Counted from the first letter of the stretch, positions 26,195-35,692 are shown. The stretch is 64,000 nucleotides of DNA from Pseudomonas sp. Irchel 3E20 (GCF_900187645.1 NZ_FYEE01000011.1:62001-126000), one strand, 5' to 3'. Translations and numbers: made by a program. Notes: generated from the sequence alone by a model not told the origin.

Positions 26195-28249
26195 TTAGCC
26201 CAGCAGCGAAATGTCGGCAACGCCCAGGAACAGGCCGCGCAGACGTGCCAACAGCGCGTAGCGGTTGGCCCGCACGTTGGCATCTTCGGCGTTGACCATT
26301 ACCGCTTCGAAGAAAGCGTCAACGGGTTCACGCAGGGCTGCCAGGCGTGCGAGGGACTCGCGGTACTGACGCGCCGCCGCCATCGGTTGCACAGCCTGGT
26401 CGGCTTGCTGGATGGCCGAGTACAGGGAGAACTCGTTGGCGTTGTCGAAGTATTTGGCTTCAACGGTGGTTGGGATATTGCCTTCGACCTTGCTCAGCAA
26501 GTTCGATACCCGCTTGTTCACCGCCGCCAGCGCTGCCGCTTCCGGCAGTTGGCGGAAGGCCTGCACCGCTTGCACACGCTGGTCGAAGTCCAGGGCCGAG
26601 CCGGGTTTCAGGGCGCGCACCGAGAGGTAGGTGGCAACGTCCACGCCTTCATCTTCATAGCGAGCGCGCAAGCGGTCGAAGATGAATTCCAGCACCAGAT
26701 CGGCCAGGCCCGCGGCCTTGACCTTGGCGCCGAACGCATTGACCGCGAAGGCCACGGCGTCGGTCAGGTCGAGGTCGAGTTTCTTGTCGATCAGGATGCG
26801 CAGCACGCCGAGGGCGGCACGGCGCAGGGCGTAGGGGTCTTTGCTGCCGGTGGGCAGCATGCCGATGCCGAAGATCCCTACCAGGGTGTCGAGCTTGTCG
26901 GCAATCGCCACGGCCGCGCCGGTGAGGGTGCTCGGCAGTTCGGCGCCGGCGCCACGGGGCATGTACTGCTCGTTCAGGGCCAGGGCGACATCTTGCGGCT
27001 CACCATCGTTGAGGGCGTAGTAGTAGCCGGCCACGCCTTGCATTTCTGGGAACTCGCCGACCATTTCGGTGGCCAGGTCGCACTTGGACAGTAGGCCGGC
27101 ACGGGCCGCGCGGGTGGCGTCGCCGCCGATGCGGGTGGCGATGTGCGCCGCCAGCTTGGAAACACGCTCGGCCTTGTCGTAGACGCTGCCCAGTTTTTCC
27201 TGGAACACCACGTTTTGCAGGCGCAGGTTGAAGGCTTCGAGTTTTTGCTTCTTGTCTTGCTTGAAGAAGAACTCGGCGTCGGTGAGGCGTGGGCGAACCA
27301 CTTTCTCGTTACCGTCGATGATCTGCTGTGGGTCTTTGCTTTCGATGTTGGCTACGGTGATAAAGCGCGGCAGCAACTTGCCATCAGCGTCCAGCAGGCA
27401 GAAGTACTTCTGGTTGTCCTGCATGGTGGTAATCAGGGCTTCCTGGGGCACGTCGAGGAAGCGTTCCTCGAACGAGCACACCAGCGGCACGGGCCATTCC
27501 ACCAGGGCGGTCACTTCGTCGAGCAGCGCTGGTGGCACGATCGCGGTGCCTTCCTGGCGGGTGGCCAGTTCTGCGGTGCGCTGGCTGATGATGGCGCGGC
27601 GCTCGTTGGCGTCGGCCAGTACATAGGCGGCGCGCAAGTCGTTCAGGTAGTTGGCTGGCGAGGTGATGCGCACGCTGTCCGGGTGGTGGAAGCGGTGCCC
27701 ACGGGAATCGCGGCCGGCCTTTTGCGCCAGGATGGTGCAGTCGATGACCTGGTCACCGAGCAGCATCACCAGCCATTGGGTTGGGCGTACGAATTCTTCT
27801 TTGCGCGCGCCCCAGCGCATACGCTTGGGAATCGGCAGGTCGTTGAGGGAGTCTTCGACGATGGTCGGCAGCAGGCTGGCGGTTGGCTTGCCCTTGATGA
27901 CCTGGCTGAAGCGCAGTTTCGCACCGCTCTGGTCGATTTCGCTCAGCTCCACGCCACACTTCTTGGCAAAGCCAAGGGCGGCTTGGGTCGGGTTGCCTTC
28001 GGCATCGAACGCGGCCTGGCGGGGCGGGCCGTCGAGGTTGATGCTGCGGTCCGGCTGCTGGGTGGCGAGCGCGGTAATCAGCACGGCCAAGCGGCGCGGC
28101 GCGGCGTAGACCTGCTTGGCTTCATAGCCCAGGCCTGCGGCCTGCAGGCCTTTGTCGATACCCGCGAGGAACGCTTCGGCCAGGGTATTCAGGGCTTTGG
28201 GTGGCAGTTCTTCGGTGCCCAGTTCAACCAGAAAATCTTGAGCACTCAT
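26195..28249 (-). CDS. glyS: Glycyl-tRNA synthetase beta subunit
   Basis: 684 residues, standard length. It begins MSAQDFLVELGTEELPPKAL, the family signature, and includes FFKQDKKQKLEAF and PSTLTGAAVAIADKLDTL. The C-terminus carries the anticodon-binding DALR-like region. It forms the alpha2beta2 enzyme with GlyQ. The ATG overlaps the glyQ stop (ATGA). Confidence 0.98.
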   Translation of the reverse strand: MSAQDFLVELGTEELPPKALNTLAEAFLAGIDKGLQAAGLGYEAKQVYAAPRRLAVLITALATQQPDRSINLDGPPRQAAFDAEGNPTQAALGFAKKCGVELSEIDQSGAKLRFSQVIKGKPTASLLPTIVEDSLNDLPIPKRMRWGARKEEFVRPTQWLVMLLGDQVIDCTILAQKAGRDSRGHRFHHPDSVRITSPANYLNDLRAAYVLADANERRAIISQRTAELATRQEGTAIVPPALLDEVTALVEWPVPLVCSFEERFLDVPQEALITTMQDNQKYFCLLDADGKLLPRFITVANIESKDPQQIIDGNEKVVRPRLTDAEFFFKQDKKQKLEAFNLRLQNVVFQEKLGSVYDKAERVSKLAAHIATRIGGDATRAARAGLLSKCDLATEMVGEFPEMQGVAGYYYALNDGEPQDVALALNEQYMPRGAGAELPSTLTGAAVAIADKLDTLVGIFGIGMLPTGSKDPYALRRAALGVLRILIDKKLDLDLTDAVAFAVNAFGAKVKAAGLADLVLEFIFDRLRARYEDEGVDVATYLSVRALKPGSALDFDQRVQAVQAFRQLPEAAALAAVNKRVSNLLSKVEGNIPTTVEAKYFDNANEFSLYSAIQQADQAVQPMAAARQYRESLARLAALREPVDAFFEAVMVNAEDANVRANRYALLARLRGLFLGVADISLLG

Positions 28250-29199
28250 TGTGCAGCCTCCAGCTTAGCCAACACTTCATCACGCAGGTCCGGGGTTGCC
28301 ATCGGGAAGCCCAGCTTGGCGCGGGCCAGCAGGTAGGCTTGGGCGACGGAACGCGCCAGGGTGCGCACTCGCAGGATGTATTGCTGGCGCGCGGTCACCG
28401 AGATCGCCCGGCGCGCGTCCAGCAGGTTGAAGGTGTGGGACGCCTTCAACACCATTTCATAGCTGGGCAACGGCAGCGGCTGGTCGAGTTCGATCAGGCG
28501 CTTGGCTTCGCTTTCATAGAAGTCGAACAGCTCGAACAGTTTCTCGACGTTGGCGTGCTCGAAGTTGTAGGTCGATTGCTCCACTTCGTTCTGGTGGAAC
28601 ACGTCGCCGTAGGTCACCTTGCCGAACGGGCCATCGGCCCAGACCAGGTCGTAGACCGAGTCCACGCCTTGCAGGTACATGGCCAGGCGTTCGAGGCCGT
28701 AGGTGATTTCGCCGGTCACCGGGTAGCACTCGATGCCGCCCGCTTGCTGGAAGTAGGTGAACTGGGTGACTTCCATGCCGTTGAGCCAGACTTCCCAGCC
28801 CAGGCCCCAGGCGCCCAGGGTCGGCGATTCCCAGTTGTCTTCGACGAAGCGGATGTCGTGCACCAGCGGGTCCAGGCCCACGTGCTTGAGCGAGCCCAGG
28901 TACAGCTCCTGGAAGTTGTCCGGGTTCGGCTTCAGGACAACCTGGAACTGATAGTAGTGCTGCAGACGGTTCGGGTTTTCGCCGTAGCGGCCGTCAGTCG
29001 GGCGACGACTGGGCTGCACATAAGCGGCGTTCCAGGTTTCCGGGCCGATGGCGCGCAGGAACGTGGCGGTATGAAAAGTGCCGGCGCCTACTTCCATATC
29101 GTAGGGCTGAAGTACCACACAACCTTGCTCGGCCCAGTATTGCTGGAGCGCGAGGATCAAGTCTTGGAAGGTACGCACGGCTGGCGTAGGCTGGCTCAC
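28246..29199 (-). CDS. glyQ: Glycyl-tRNA synthetase alpha subunit
   Basis: 317 residues. TFQDLILALQQYWAEQGCVV and YVQPSRRPTDGRYGENPNR are invariant class II motifs of GlyQ. It is the catalytic subunit that activates glycine. First gene of the leftward operon and divergent from tag, with an 80-bp shared promoter region. Confidence 0.98.
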   Translation of the reverse strand: MSQPTPAVRTFQDLILALQQYWAEQGCVVLQPYDMEVGAGTFHTATFLRAIGPETWNAAYVQPSRRPTDGRYGENPNRLQHYYQFQVVLKPNPDNFQELYLGSLKHVGLDPLVHDIRFVEDNWESPTLGAWGLGWEVWLNGMEVTQFTYFQQAGGIECYPVTGEITYGLERLAMYLQGVDSVYDLVWADGPFGKVTYGDVFHQNEVEQSTYNFEHANVEKLFELFDFYESEAKRLIELDQPLPLPSYEMVLKASHTFNLLDARRAISVTARQQYILRVRTLARSVAQAYLLARAKLGFPMATPDLRDEVLAKLEAAQ

Positions 29200-29279
29200 A
29201 AATTCACCTGTTTCTTGGGCTGCGATTTAAAGAGCGGGAGTATACCCGATTCATTTGCGCGCACGCCCCCTGGAGCCTT

Positions 29280-29837
29280 ATGCCACGCTGCTTTTGGTGC
29301 TCACAAGATCCGCTTTACATGGCTTATCACGATCAGGAGTGGGGCGTGCCGCTACGCGATGCGCAGCGTCTGTTCGAGTTGTTATTGCTCGAAGGGTTCC
29401 AGGCCGGGTTGTCCTGGATCACGGTTTTGCGCAAACGCGAACATTATCGTCAGGTCCTGTTCGGCTTTGATGTGCAGCGCGTGGCGCAGATGAGCGACGC
29501 CGAAATCGAGCAATTGATGCTCGACCCCGGGATCATCCGCAATCGCCTGAAGCTCAACGCCGCCCGGCGCAACGCCCAGGCGTGGCTGGCCCAGGACGAC
29601 CCGGTGGCGCTGCTGTGGTCGTTCGTCGGTGGGCAGCCGAAAATCAACCACTTCAAGGACCGCAGCGAAGTCCCCGCGGTCACCCCCGAGGCCGAAGCCA
29701 TGAGCCGGGGCCTGAAAAAGGCCGGTTTCACCTTCGTTGGCCCGACCATCTGTTATGCGCTGATGCAGGCCTCGGGCATGGTCATGGACCACACCGTTGA
29801 CTGTGATCGCTACGCGCCCTTGGCCGCACGCGGTTAG
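29280..29837 (+). CDS. tag: DNA-3-methyladenine glycosylase I
   Basis: 185 residues. The zinc ligands of Tag are visible: C4 and H17 (CFWCSQ ... YHDQEWG) and H171/C175 (DHTVDC) near the end. It removes 3-methyladenine from alkylated DNA. Divergent from glyQ. Confidence 0.95.
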   Translation: MPRCFWCSQDPLYMAYHDQEWGVPLRDAQRLFELLLLEGFQAGLSWITVLRKREHYRQVLFGFDVQRVAQMSDAEIEQLMLDPGIIRNRLKLNAARRNAQAWLAQDDPVALLWSFVGGQPKINHFKDRSEVPAVTPEAEAMSRGLKKAGFTFVGPTICYALMQASGMVMDHTVDCDRYAPLAARG

Positions 29838-29879
29838 AATGCGCGGTTCGCACACAGCACATGAGATCAGGAGTGACCT

Positions 29880-30767
29880 GTGGATAAGTTGAAAGGCGCC
29901 TTGCTGGTAGGCGCTCTGCGGTTGTTTGCCCTGCTGCCGTGGCGGGCCGTGCAAGCGGTGGGCGCGGCCATTGGCTGGGTGATGTGGAAAACCCCGAACC
30001 GTTCGCGCGACGTGGTGCGCATCAACCTGAGCAAGTGCTTCCCCGACATGGACCCCGCCGAGCGCGAGCGATTGGTCGGGCGCAGCCTGAGGGACATCGG
30101 CAAGTCGCTGACCGAAAGCGCCTGCGCGTGGATCTGGCCGGCGCAGCGCTCCATCGATCTGGTGCGCGAAGTCGAAGGCCTGGAGGTGCTCAAGGAGGCC
30201 CTGGCCTCGGGCAAAGGCGTGGTCGGCATCACCAGCCACCTGGGCAACTGGGAAGTGCTCAACCACTTCTATTGCAGCCAATGCAAACCGATTATTTTCT
30301 ACCGCCCGCCCAAGCTCAAAGCTGTGGACGACCTGCTGCGCAAGCAACGCGTGCAACTGGGCAACCGCGTCGCGGCATCGACCAAAGAAGGCATCCTCAG
30401 TGTCATAAAGGAAGTGCGCAAAGGTGGTGCAGTGGGCATCCCGGCTGACCCGGAACCGGCCGAATCCGCCGGTATCTTCGTGCCGTTTTTCGCCACCCAG
30501 GCCCTGACCAGCAAGTTCGTGCCCAACATGCTCGCCGGCGGCAAAGCCGTGGGCGTGTTCCTGCATGCCCTGCGCCTGCCGGACGGTTCGGGCTACAAAG
30601 TGATCCTCGAAGCTGCGCCAGAGGCCATGTACAGCACCGATACCCAAACGTCTTGCGCGGCCATGAGCCAGGTGGTGGAGAAGTATGTGGCGGCTTACCC
30701 AAGCCAATACATGTGGAGCATGAAGCGCTTCAAGAAGCGCCCACCGGGCGAGGCTCGCTGGTACTGA
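29880..30767 (+). CDS. Lipid A biosynthesis late acyltransferase (LpxL/HtrB-like)
   Basis: 295 residues from GTG, with AGGAG 8 nt upstream. One membrane helix near the N-terminus, then the catalytic HX4E motif HLGNWE (H120, E125). It adds a secondary acyl chain to lipid A at the inner membrane. Oddly, a perfect DnaA box (29879-29887) spans the start codon, so the first residues MDK are written by the box. The exact chain (laurate, 2-OH-laurate or myristate) cannot be read from sequence. Confidence 0.9.
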   Translation: MDKLKGALLVGALRLFALLPWRAVQAVGAAIGWVMWKTPNRSRDVVRINLSKCFPDMDPAERERLVGRSLRDIGKSLTESACAWIWPAQRSIDLVREVEGLEVLKEALASGKGVVGITSHLGNWEVLNHFYCSQCKPIIFYRPPKLKAVDDLLRKQRVQLGNRVAASTKEGILSVIKEVRKGGAVGIPADPEPAESAGIFVPFFATQALTSKFVPNMLAGGKAVGVFLHALRLPDGSGYKVILEAAPEAMYSTDTQTSCAAMSQVVEKYVAAYPSQYMWSMKRFKKRPPGEARWY

Positions 30768-30783
30768 GTGCATTGGCACGATC

Positions 30784-30814
30784 TGTGGATAACCTTCTTG
30801 CAGGGTTATCCACA
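30784..30814. repeat. Inverted pair of DnaA boxes forming a hairpin
   Basis: TGTGGATAA at 30784-30792 and TTATCCACA at 30806-30814 face each other. The full pairing is an 11-bp perfect stem with a 9-nt loop. It lies between the acyltransferase stop and the PilZ start and could act as a hairpin in the transcript or as a paired DnaA site. Confidence 0.65.
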
Positions 30815-30842
30815 ACGCAAAGGTTCAATAAGGGCGCAACAG

Positions 30843-31082
30843 ATGTCCGATCTACGCAAATCCTTTCGCATCAAGATCCAGCATGAAAGCTTCGGCGAAT
30901 GCCTGGGCCAGACCCGCCACCTTTCCGCCAGCGGGGTGTACGTCAAACACCCGGCCCTGGCGGGGCTGAGCAAGGGCGCGGTGGTCTACGGCCAGGTGCA
31001 AGGCCTGCCCGTGGTGGCGCCGCGGGTGCGCATGGAAGTGGTGCAAGTCGATGCCGAAGGGATCGCGTTGCGCTACCTGTAG
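30843..31082 (+). CDS. PilZ-domain protein (probable c-di-GMP binding)
   Basis: 79 residues from ATG 30843. The PilZ pattern can be traced: basic RKSFRIKI near the N-terminus, then RHLSASGVYVKHP in place of the usual D/NxSxxG turn (Ser-Ala-Ser-Gly), then beta strands ending GIALRYL. The first motif lacks a full RxxxR, so c-di-GMP binding is not certain. The track of the frame is open upstream through the DnaA-box hairpin, but that is not coding. Confidence 0.65.
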   Translation: MSDLRKSFRIKIQHESFGECLGQTRHLSASGVYVKHPALAGLSKGAVVYGQVQGLPVVAPRVRMEVVQVDAEGIALRYL

Positions 31083-31091
31083 CCGCCGCGG

Positions 31092-31406
31092 TCATTGCGC
31101 CTGGCGGTCGAGCTTCTTCAAAAACACGCTCATTTCCTTTTCTGCCTGCTTGTCGCCATGGCTGCGGGCCGCTTCCAGCCCCTGCTCCCAGGCGTGCCGT
31201 GCGCCGGCGCGGTCGGCCAGGCCCAGGTGCGCCTTACCCAACAGCTTCCAGGCTGCCGAATACTTAGGGTCAAAAGCTACGCAACGGGTGAAGTGCTCGG
31301 CTGCGCGGGCGTTGTCGCCCAGGTCCAGGTAGCCCTTACCCAGGCCGAAGCGCAGCAGGGCGTTATCCACACCCTTGGCGAGCATTTTTTCCAGGGAATC
31401 GAGCAT
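31092..31406 (-). CDS. Small tetratricopeptide-repeat protein
   Basis: 104 residues with at least two TPR units (LLRFGLGKGYLDLGDNARAAEHF and AAWKLLGKAHLGLADRAGARHAW), so a protein-protein binding module. Convergent with the PilZ gene (10 bp between stops) and upstream of nothing in its own direction. A perfect DnaA box lies inside at 31363-31371. Function unknown. Confidence 0.85.
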   Translation of the reverse strand: MLDSLEKMLAKGVDNALLRFGLGKGYLDLGDNARAAEHFTRCVAFDPKYSAAWKLLGKAHLGLADRAGARHAWEQGLEAARSHGDKQAEKEMSVFLKKLDRQAQ

Positions 31407-31439
31407 GGATGGATTCCTTCTTGAGGTAGGCCAAAGGGG

Positions 31440-32813
31440 TTAGAAGAAGCTCAACCCCACGTGGAACAGTTTTTCCACATCGCGGATGTGCTTTTTATCC
31501 ACAAGAAACAGGATCACGTGGTCGCCCGCTTCGATCACCGTGTCGTCGTGGGCGATGATGACTTCCTCGTCGCGGATGATCGCGCCGATGGTGGTGCCCG
31601 GCGGCAGACCGATGTTCTCGATGGCCTTGCCGACTACCTTGCTCGACTTGGAGTCGCCGTGGGCAATCGCCTCGATGGCCTCCGCGGCGCCGCGGCGCAG
31701 CGAGTGCACGCTGACGATATCGCCGCGGCGCACGTGGGTGAGCAAGGTGCCGATGGTGGCCAATTGCGGGCTGATGGCGATATCGATATCGCCGCCCTGG
31801 ATCAGGTCGACATAGGCCGGGTTGTTGATGATGGTCATCACCTTGCGCGCGCCCAGGCGTTTGGCCAGCAGCGAAGACATGATGTTGGCTTCGTCATCGT
31901 TGGTCAGCGCCAGGAAAATATCGGCTTCGGCGATGTTTTCTTCCAACAGCAGGTCGCGGTCCGAAGCGCTGCCTTGCAGTACCACGGTGCTGTCCAGGGT
32001 ATCGGACAGGTAGCGGCAGCGCGCCGGGTTCATCTCGATGATCTTCACTTGGTAGCGGCTTTCGATGGCTTCGGCCAAGCGTTCGCCGATCTGCCCACCG
32101 CCGGCGATCACGATGCGCTTGTAGCTCTCATCGAGGCGGCGCATTTCGCTCATCACCGCGCGAATGTGCGCTTTGGCGGCGATGAAGAATACTTCGTCGT
32201 CCGCTTCGATCACCGTATCGCCCTGGGGCAGGATAGGCCGGTCGCGTCGGAAAATAGCTGCGACTCGCGTCTCCACATTCGGCATGTGCTCGCGTAACTG
32301 GCGCAGTTGCTGGCCCACCAGCGGCCCGCCGTAGTAGGCCTTGACCGCTACCAGTTGGGCCTTGCCCTCGGCGAAGTTGATGACTTGCAGGGCGCCGGGG
32401 TGCTCGATCAGGCGCTTGATGTAGTTGGTGACCACTTGCTCGGGGCTGATGAGCACGTCCACCGGGATCGCGTCGTTGTCGAACAGGTCGGCACGGGTCA
32501 GGTAGGACGCTTCGCGCACGCGGGCAATTTTGGTCGGGGTGTGGAACAGCGTGTGGGCGACCTGGCAGGCGACCATGTTGGTTTCATCGCTGTTGGTCAC
32601 GGCCACCAGCATGTCGGCGTCGTCGGCGCCGGCCTGGCGCAGCACGGTCGGCAGCGAGCCGCGGCCCTGCACCGTGCGGATGTCCAGGCGATCACCGAGG
32701 TCGCGCAGGCGTTCGCCGTCGGTATCGACCACCGTGATGTCATTGGCTTCGCTGGCCAAGTGTTCTGCCAGCGAACCGCCCACCTGCCCTGCGCCGAGGA
32801 TGATGATTTTCAT
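31440..32813 (-). CDS. trkA: Trk potassium uptake system NAD-binding protein TrkA
   Basis: 457 residues with two RCK (KTN) halves. The first has GAGQVGGSLAEHL near 7-19; the second has IAGGGQIGERLAEAI near 236. Each half ends with a TrkA-C domain. It is the cytoplasmic regulatory subunit of the Trk K+ uptake system. It lies 21 bp after rsmB in the def-fmt-rsmB-trkA order. A DnaA box occurs at 31495-31503. Confidence 0.97.
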   Translation of the reverse strand: MKIIILGAGQVGGSLAEHLASEANDITVVDTDGERLRDLGDRLDIRTVQGRGSLPTVLRQAGADDADMLVAVTNSDETNMVACQVAHTLFHTPTKIARVREASYLTRADLFDNDAIPVDVLISPEQVVTNYIKRLIEHPGALQVINFAEGKAQLVAVKAYYGGPLVGQQLRQLREHMPNVETRVAAIFRRDRPILPQGDTVIEADDEVFFIAAKAHIRAVMSEMRRLDESYKRIVIAGGGQIGERLAEAIESRYQVKIIEMNPARCRYLSDTLDSTVVLQGSASDRDLLLEENIAEADIFLALTNDDEANIMSSLLAKRLGARKVMTIINNPAYVDLIQGGDIDIAISPQLATIGTLLTHVRRGDIVSVHSLRRGAAEAIEAIAHGDSKSSKVVGKAIENIGLPPGTTIGAIIRDEEVIIAHDDTVIEAGDHVILFLVDKKHIRDVEKLFHVGLSFF

Positions 32814-32834
32814 CCGCTCACTCCCTTAAAACCG

Positions 32835-34160
32835 TTAACCGCGCGCGGCGGCGATCTTGATTAGCTTGGCGTAGTAGAAACCGTCATGCCCGCCCTCTTG
32901 CGCCAGCAACTGGCGCCCGTGGGGCTGTTTGATGCCGGCGGCAGGCTGCCCCAGTTGGCCGGCGATGTCCAACTCCCGTGCGCCCGGGGTGCGCTGCAAG
33001 AACGCCTGGATAACCTCGGTGTTTTCCGTCGGCAAGGTGGAGCACGTGGCGTAGAGCAGCACCCCGCCCACCTCCAGGGTCGGCCACAGGGCGTCGAGCA
33101 ACTCGCCTTGCAGCACCGCGAGGGCGGCGATGTCGTCGGGTTGGCGGGTCAGTTTGATGTCCGGGTGGCGGCGGATCACCCCGGTGGCCGAGCACGGCGC
33201 GTCCAGCAGGATGCGCTGGAACGGCTTGCCGTCCCACCACGCGGCGGTGTCGCGGCCATCGGCGGCGATCAACTCGGCGCTCAGGCCCAGGCGCGCGAGG
33301 TTTTCCCGCACGCGCACCAGGCGCTTGGCTTCCAGGTCCACGGCCACCACGCCGGCCAGGGCCGGTTCGACTTCCAGGATGTGGCACGTCTTGCCGCCCG
33401 GCGCGCAGCAGGCGTCGAGCACGCGCTGGCCGGGGGCCAGGTCGAGCAGGTCGGCGGCCAGTTGCGCGGCTTCGTCCTGCACGCTGATCCAGCCTTCGGC
33501 AAAACCGGGCAACTGGCGCACGTCACTTGGCTCGTCGAGGATGATGCCGTCCTGGCTGAACACGCACGCCTTGGCGGCCACGCCTGCGGCGCTGAGCAAA
33601 CCGAGGTACGCGTCGCGGCCATGATGGCGGCGGTTGACCCGCAGAATCATCGGCGGGTGGGCGTTGTTCGCCGCGCAGATGGCTTCCCATTGCTGAGGCC
33701 AGAAGGCCTTGAGGGATTTTTGCAGCCAGCGCGGGTGGGCGGTGCGCACCACCGGGTCGTGCTCCAGCTCGGCCAACAGCGCCTCGCTTTCGCGCTGGGC
33801 GCGGCGCAACACGGCGTTGAGTAGGGCCTTGGCCCAGGGCTTTTTCAGCTTGTCGGCGCAACCCACGGTTTCACCGATGGCGGCGTGGGCCGGCACGCGG
33901 CTGTAGAGCAACTGGTACAGGCCCACCAGCAACAACGCCTCGACGTCGGCATCGGCAGCCTTGAAGGGTTTTTGCAGCAACGTGGCCGCCAGCGCCGACA
34001 ACCGCGGCTGCCAGCGGGCGGTGCCGAAGGCCAGGTCCTGGGTGAAACCGCGGTCGCGGTCTTGCACCTTATCCAACTGGGTCGGCAGCGAACTGTTGAG
34101 CGAGGCCTTGCCGCTGAGCACGGCGGCCAGGGCCTTGGCGGCGGCCAGACGCGGGTTCAT
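32835..34160 (-). CDS. rsmB: 16S rRNA (cytosine-967-C5)-methyltransferase RsmB
   Basis: 441 residues. An N-terminal NusB-like RNA-binding domain (~1-135) is followed by the SAM methyltransferase domain with LDACCAPGGKTCHILE. DAPCSATG and LLYATCST supply the two catalytic cysteines. Its start overlaps the fmt stop (ATGA), so the two are coupled. Confidence 0.97.
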   Translation of the reverse strand: MNPRLAAAKALAAVLSGKASLNSSLPTQLDKVQDRDRGFTQDLAFGTARWQPRLSALAATLLQKPFKAADADVEALLLVGLYQLLYSRVPAHAAIGETVGCADKLKKPWAKALLNAVLRRAQRESEALLAELEHDPVVRTAHPRWLQKSLKAFWPQQWEAICAANNAHPPMILRVNRRHHGRDAYLGLLSAAGVAAKACVFSQDGIILDEPSDVRQLPGFAEGWISVQDEAAQLAADLLDLAPGQRVLDACCAPGGKTCHILEVEPALAGVVAVDLEAKRLVRVRENLARLGLSAELIAADGRDTAAWWDGKPFQRILLDAPCSATGVIRRHPDIKLTRQPDDIAALAVLQGELLDALWPTLEVGGVLLYATCSTLPTENTEVIQAFLQRTPGARELDIAGQLGQPAAGIKQPHGRQLLAQEGGHDGFYYAKLIKIAAARG

Positions 34161-35116
34161 TGGGCATCCGCCGCGTGGCCGAGGACGGTGCCCAGGGCGA
34201 ATTTCTCACGGCGGCTGTTGAACAAATCGCTGAAGTTCAGCGCCTTGCCGCCGGGCAATTGCAGACGGGTCAGGCACAGCGCCTGCTCGCCACAGGCCAC
34301 CACCAGGCCATCCTTGCTGGCGGCGAGAATCTCGCCCGGTGCGCCGTGGCCGTCGGCCAGGCTGGCGGCGAGCACTTTTAGCGCTTCGCCGTTGAGCGTG
34401 CTGTGGCAGATCGGCCACGGGTAGAAGGCCCGCACCAAGCGCTCCAACTCCAGCGCTGGGCGGCTCCAGTCGATACGCGCTTCGTCTTTGTTCAACTTGT
34501 GGGCGTAGGTGGCGAGGGCGTCGTCCTGCACTTCGCCTTGCAGGGTGCCAGCAGCGAGCCCGGCGATGGCTTGCAGCACGGCGGGCGGGCCGATTTGCGC
34601 GAGGCGGTCATGCAGGCTACCGCCGGTGTCGGTGGCGCTGATGGGCGTGGCGACCTTAAGCAGCATCGGCCCGGTGTCCAGGCCCAGTTCCATGCGCATC
34701 ACGGTCACGCCGCTTTCGGCATCGCCGGCTTGCACGGCGCGCTGGATCGGCGCCGCCCCGCGCCAGCGTGGCAGCAGCGAGGCGTGGCTGTTGATGCAGC
34801 CCAGGCGCGGAATATCCAGCACCGCTTGCGGCAAGATCAGGCCGTAGGCCACCACCACCAGCAGGTCGGGCTTGAGGGCCGCCAGTTCGGCTTGGGCCTC
34901 GGCGTTGCGCAGGGTTGGCGGTTGTAGCACGGCGATGCCGTGTTCCAGGGCCAGTTGCTTGACCGGGCTGGGCGCCAGTTTTTGCCCGCGGCCGGCCGGG
35001 CGGTCGGGCTGGGTGTACACGGCCACGATCTGGTAAGGGCTGTCGAGCAGGGCCTTGAGGTGTTCGGCGGCAAATTCGGGGGTGCCGGCAAAGACAATGC
35101 GCAGTGGCTCAGTCAT
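34157..35116 (-). CDS. fmt: Methionyl-tRNA formyltransferase
   Basis: 319 residues from ATG 35116 (MTEPLRIVFAGTPEFAAEHL). The formyl-donor site SLLPRWRGAAPIQRA is present. It formylates initiator Met-tRNA. The frame is open 17 codons further but those cross the terminator hairpin upstream. Confidence 0.97.
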   Translation of the reverse strand: MTEPLRIVFAGTPEFAAEHLKALLDSPYQIVAVYTQPDRPAGRGQKLAPSPVKQLALEHGIAVLQPPTLRNAEAQAELAALKPDLLVVVAYGLILPQAVLDIPRLGCINSHASLLPRWRGAAPIQRAVQAGDAESGVTVMRMELGLDTGPMLLKVATPISATDTGGSLHDRLAQIGPPAVLQAIAGLAAGTLQGEVQDDALATYAHKLNKDEARIDWSRPALELERLVRAFYPWPICHSTLNGEALKVLAASLADGHGAPGEILAASKDGLVVACGEQALCLTRLQLPGGKALNFSDLFNSRREKFALGTVLGHAADAQ

Positions 35117-35149
35117 GAAAGTTCTCGGTTGAAAACACGCGAAAAAGAA

Positions 35150-35173
35150 AAAGGCTTGCTGCAGCAAGCCTTT
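35150..35173 (-). terminator. Intrinsic terminator between def and fmt
   Basis: A perfect 24-bp palindrome (12-bp arms reading AAAGGCTTGCTG on the plus strand). On the minus strand it is followed by a U-rich tract broken by one C. It lies 12 bp past the def stop and ahead of fmt, so it should cut or attenuate read-through from def into fmt-rsmB-trkA. Confidence 0.8.
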
Positions 35174-35185
35174 GAAAGAAGGGGA

Positions 35186-35692
35186 TCAAGCTTGCTGGCG
35201 ATGTTTCTTTTCCAGCTTCTTCTTGATCCGGTCGCGTTTGAGCGTGGACAGGTAATCGACGAACAACTTGCCGTTGAGGTGATCGCACTCATGCTGGATA
35301 CACACCGCCAGCAGACCTTCGGCAATCTGCTCGAACGGCTTGCCGTCGCGGTCCAGGGCTTTGATCTTGACGCGCAACGGGCGCTCGACGTTCTCGTAGA
35401 ACTCCGGCACCGACAGGCAGCCTTCCTGATACTCGCCCATTTCTTCGGTCAGCGGCTCGAACTCAGGGTTGATGAACACCTGGGGCGCGCTGCGATCTTC
35501 GGACAGGTCCATGACCACCACGCGCTTATGCACGTTGACCTGGGTGGCGGCCAGGCCGATGCCGGGGGCCTCATACATTGTTTCAAACATGTCATCGACC
35601 AACTGGCGCACCTCGGCGTCCACTACGGCCACCGGTTTGGCGACAGTGCGCAGGCGCGAGTCGGGAAATTCGAGGATGTTCAAAATGGCCAT
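35186..35692 (-). CDS. def: Peptide deformylase
   Basis: 168 residues from ATG 35692. All three motifs are present: GIGLAATQ (44-51), EGCLS (90-94, metal ligand C92) and HECDH (134-138). It removes the formyl group from nascent proteins, the reverse of what Fmt adds. The open frame upstream (to 35782) runs into a structured repeat and is not coding. Confidence 0.97.
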   Translation of the reverse strand: MAILNILEFPDSRLRTVAKPVAVVDAEVRQLVDDMFETMYEAPGIGLAATQVNVHKRVVVMDLSEDRSAPQVFINPEFEPLTEEMGEYQEGCLSVPEFYENVERPLRVKIKALDRDGKPFEQIAEGLLAVCIQHECDHLNGKLFVDYLSTLKRDRIKKKLEKKHRQQA

